NCBI GenBank assembly: GCA_040255525.1
Contig: JBDZVD010000020.1
Span: 1-64,000 of the forward strand
Length of the DNA stretch: 64,000 nt
Reading direction: 5' to 3'
Origin: Rugosimonospora sp040255525
GTDB lineage: Bacteria; Actinomycetota; Actinomycetes; Mycobacteriales; Micromonosporaceae
A program made the position numbers and the translations under genes. Every line of letters begins with the position of its first letter. The stretch's first letter is position 1. This document shows, in pieces, positions 62,760 through 64,000 of the stretch. The notes below the pieces were generated by a model that saw only the letters and a list, made by a program, of their open reading frames with translations, had not been told where the DNA came from and made no database searches.

Positions 62760-63632
62760 ATGACCGAGTTCGACGGGCTGCCCGTCCTGCGAGACCCGGT
62801 GGCGATCGCCGCGTTCGAGGGCTGGAACGACGCAGCGGACTCCTCCACCGCCGCAATCGAGCACCTGGAGCAGGTCTGGAAGGCGCGCCCGGTGACCGCG
62901 CTGGACCCTGAGGAGTTCTACGACTTCCAGGTCAACCGGCCGATCGTGTCGCTCACCGATGGGGAGACCCGCAGCATCGAGTGGCCGACCACCCGGTTCT
63001 CGGTGGCGAACCCGCCCGGGACCGAGCGGGACGTGCTTCTCATCCGCGGCATCGAGCCGAGCATGCGCTGGCGCACCTTCTGCAACGAGATCCTGGAGTT
63101 GTGCCACAGCCTGGAGGTCAACCGGGTGGTGCTGCTCGGTGCGCTGCTCGCCGATGTGCCGTACACCCGGCCGCTCCCGATCAGCGGCAGCGCCGCCAAC
63201 CGGGAGGTGGCGGAGCGGTTCAGCCTGACACCGACCCGGTACGACGGCCCGACCGGCATCGTCGGCGTCCTGCACGAGGCGTGCGTACGCGCCGAACTGG
63301 ACGCCCTGTCCTTCTGGGTACACGTGCCGCATTACGCGAACAATCCCCCGTGCCCCAAGGCGACGCTGGCCCTGCTGCACCGGGTCGAGGACGTGCTCGA
63401 CCTTCCGGTACCGATGATGGACCTGGCCGAGGAGTCGGCGGAGTGGGAAGAGCGCCTGCGCGCCGCCGCCGAGCAGGACGCGGAGCTGGCGGAGTACGTC
63501 CGTGAGCTGGAGGAACGGGTCGGCGACGAAGGGCTTCAGCCGCTGTCCGGGGACGAGATCGCGCAGGAGTTCGAGAAGTACCTGCGCCGCCGCGGAGGCT
63601 CGTCGGGCCCGGCGGCCAGCGGAGGCTGGTAA
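62760..63632 (+). CDS. PAC2-family protein
   Basis: 290 residues from ATG 62760. PAC2 (proteasome-assembly-chaperone-like) domain: PVAIAAFEGWNDAADSSTAA, YDFQVNRPIVSLTDGETRSI, LLIRGIEPSMRWRTF, VVLLGALLADVPYTRP and FWVHVPHYANNPPCPKATLA. The C-terminus has a charged helical segment (EYVRELEERVGD). Common in actinobacteria with proteasomes; the actual role is not settled. Confidence 0.93.
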   Translation: MTEFDGLPVLRDPVAIAAFEGWNDAADSSTAAIEHLEQVWKARPVTALDPEEFYDFQVNRPIVSLTDGETRSIEWPTTRFSVANPPGTERDVLLIRGIEPSMRWRTFCNEILELCHSLEVNRVVLLGALLADVPYTRPLPISGSAANREVAERFSLTPTRYDGPTGIVGVLHEACVRAELDALSFWVHVPHYANNPPCPKATLALLHRVEDVLDLPVPMMDLAEESAEWEERLRAAAEQDAELAEYVRELEERVGDEGLQPLSGDEIAQEFEKYLRRRGGSSGPAASGGW

Positions 63633-63825
63633 CCGCGCCCGCCAGGGGCGGCGTGCACCGGACCGGCAACCGCCTCGGCCCAGACGCCTGAACCGCCGAC
63701 GGAGGCTGGTCACGGCGCGCCCGGGCGGCGCCGCACAGCCGCGGGTGCGGCCCCGCAGCGTCGGTCATCGCGTGCGCCCGAGCAGTCTGAATTCGGCGTG
63801 TCGCGCCCCGCCACCCCTATCCCGT

Positions 63826-63845
63826 CCTAGGAGGCTAGGTACAAT
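63826..63845 (+). promoter_or_regulatory. Operator-like palindrome and -10 of the GntR gene
   Basis: CCTAG (63826-63830) and CTAGG (63835-63839) form an inverted repeat immediately before TACAAT (63840-63845). The ATG at 63852 is 6 bases after the -10, so the transcript should be leaderless. The palindrome fits autoregulation. Confidence 0.6.
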
Positions 63846-63851
63846 GCCTCG

Positions 63852-64000
63852 ATGGAGATCAATCCCGGTGCGGCCGAGCACCCTCATCGGCAGATCGCGG
63901 CGCAACTGCGTGCCCGGATCCGGCGCGGCGACTGGGCGGCCGGAGAGCGACTGCCTTCCATTCCGGCGATCGCCCAGATGTACGGCGTGGCCAAACAGAC
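63852..64000 (+). CDS. GntR-family regulator, truncated by the window edge
   Basis: 49 complete codons from ATG 63852 are visible: HRQIAAQLRARIRRGDWAAG, ERLPSIPAIAQMYGVAKQT, the winged-helix start of a GntR (YtrA/HutC-like) regulator. The effector domain lies outside the window. Confidence 0.85.
   Translation, partial: MEINPGAAEHPHRQIAAQLRARIRRGDWAAGERLPSIPAIAQMYGVAKQ

Overview
This 64 kb window is very GC-rich. Start codons are often GTG, genes are packed with 4-base overlaps, and there are LacI, GntR, IclR, LysR and ROK regulators, secreted glycosidases carrying CBM2 or ricin domains, a DUF222/HNH protein, a PAC2 protein and a mycothiol-type DinB-like protein. All of this points to the chromosome of a soil-type, probably filamentous actinobacterium, perhaps a Micromonosporaceae relative. 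I cannot name the genus from sequence alone. Two runs of exactly 100 N (15272-15371 and 48637-48736) are scaffold gaps. Both sit in short tandem repeats, so the true length there is unknown.

Layout. 1-8.2 kb: class V aminotransferase, a decayed gamma-glutamyltransferase, a ROK regulator, a secreted NlpC/P60-like protein with FG-GAP/VCBS-like repeats, DUF1992, an emfourin-like protein and a GH3 beta-N-acetylhexosaminidase. 8.45-21.7 kb: a single minus-strand block of 17 genes encoding a group 1h (high-affinity, H2-scavenging type) [NiFe]-hydrogenase. Transcription order is SIS-domain protein, HupF/HypC-like protein, second SIS protein, small subunit, large subunit, NifU-like protein, DUF5947, a 70-residue protein, DUF6084, a conserved unknown, a fused maturation protease, a DUF6893-like peptide, hypC, hypD, hypE, hypA, hypB. 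Most junctions overlap by ATGA or GTGA, so translation is probably coupled. hypF is not in the window. 21.9-25 kb: a DinB/TIGR03086-type protein, DUF2277, remnants of a YeiH transporter and its divergent LysR regulator, and a LacI regulator.

25-43.6 kb is mainly carbohydrate use: a GH27 alpha-galactosidase downstream of the LacI gene, malate synthase with a divergent IclR regulator, a FadR-type GntR regulator, an SPFH/zinc-ribbon pair, a serine beta-lactamase-like hydrolase, a sugar isomerase plus Gfo/Idh oxidoreductase pair with a leaderless-looking promoter, an arabinofuranosidase-like enzyme with CBM2, and a Tat-exported beta-helix protein. Three LacI-type palindromes lie in front of the three secreted sugar enzymes, suggesting common control. 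43.7-48.6 kb is an MBOAT / AlgJ-AlgX-like / polytopic membrane protein cassette, probably for O-acetylating an exported glycan. 48.8-64 kb holds a hydrolase, an orphan ABC permease behind a UbiD-like remnant, an S9 peptidase, a PrmC-related methyltransferase, an S-adenosyl methyltransferase, an HNH protein, a transposase scrap, cobalamin-dependent methionine synthase, a PAC2 protein and the start of a GntR gene.

Two signals cut across the window. First, short tandem repeats are everywhere. Inside genes the period is 15 or 18 bp (frame-preserving) and the repeats fall in linkers or termini; between genes other periods (16, 34, 60 bp) occur. Second, the palindrome GGTACC is far commoner than base composition predicts. 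At least eight decayed genes show ongoing gene loss.
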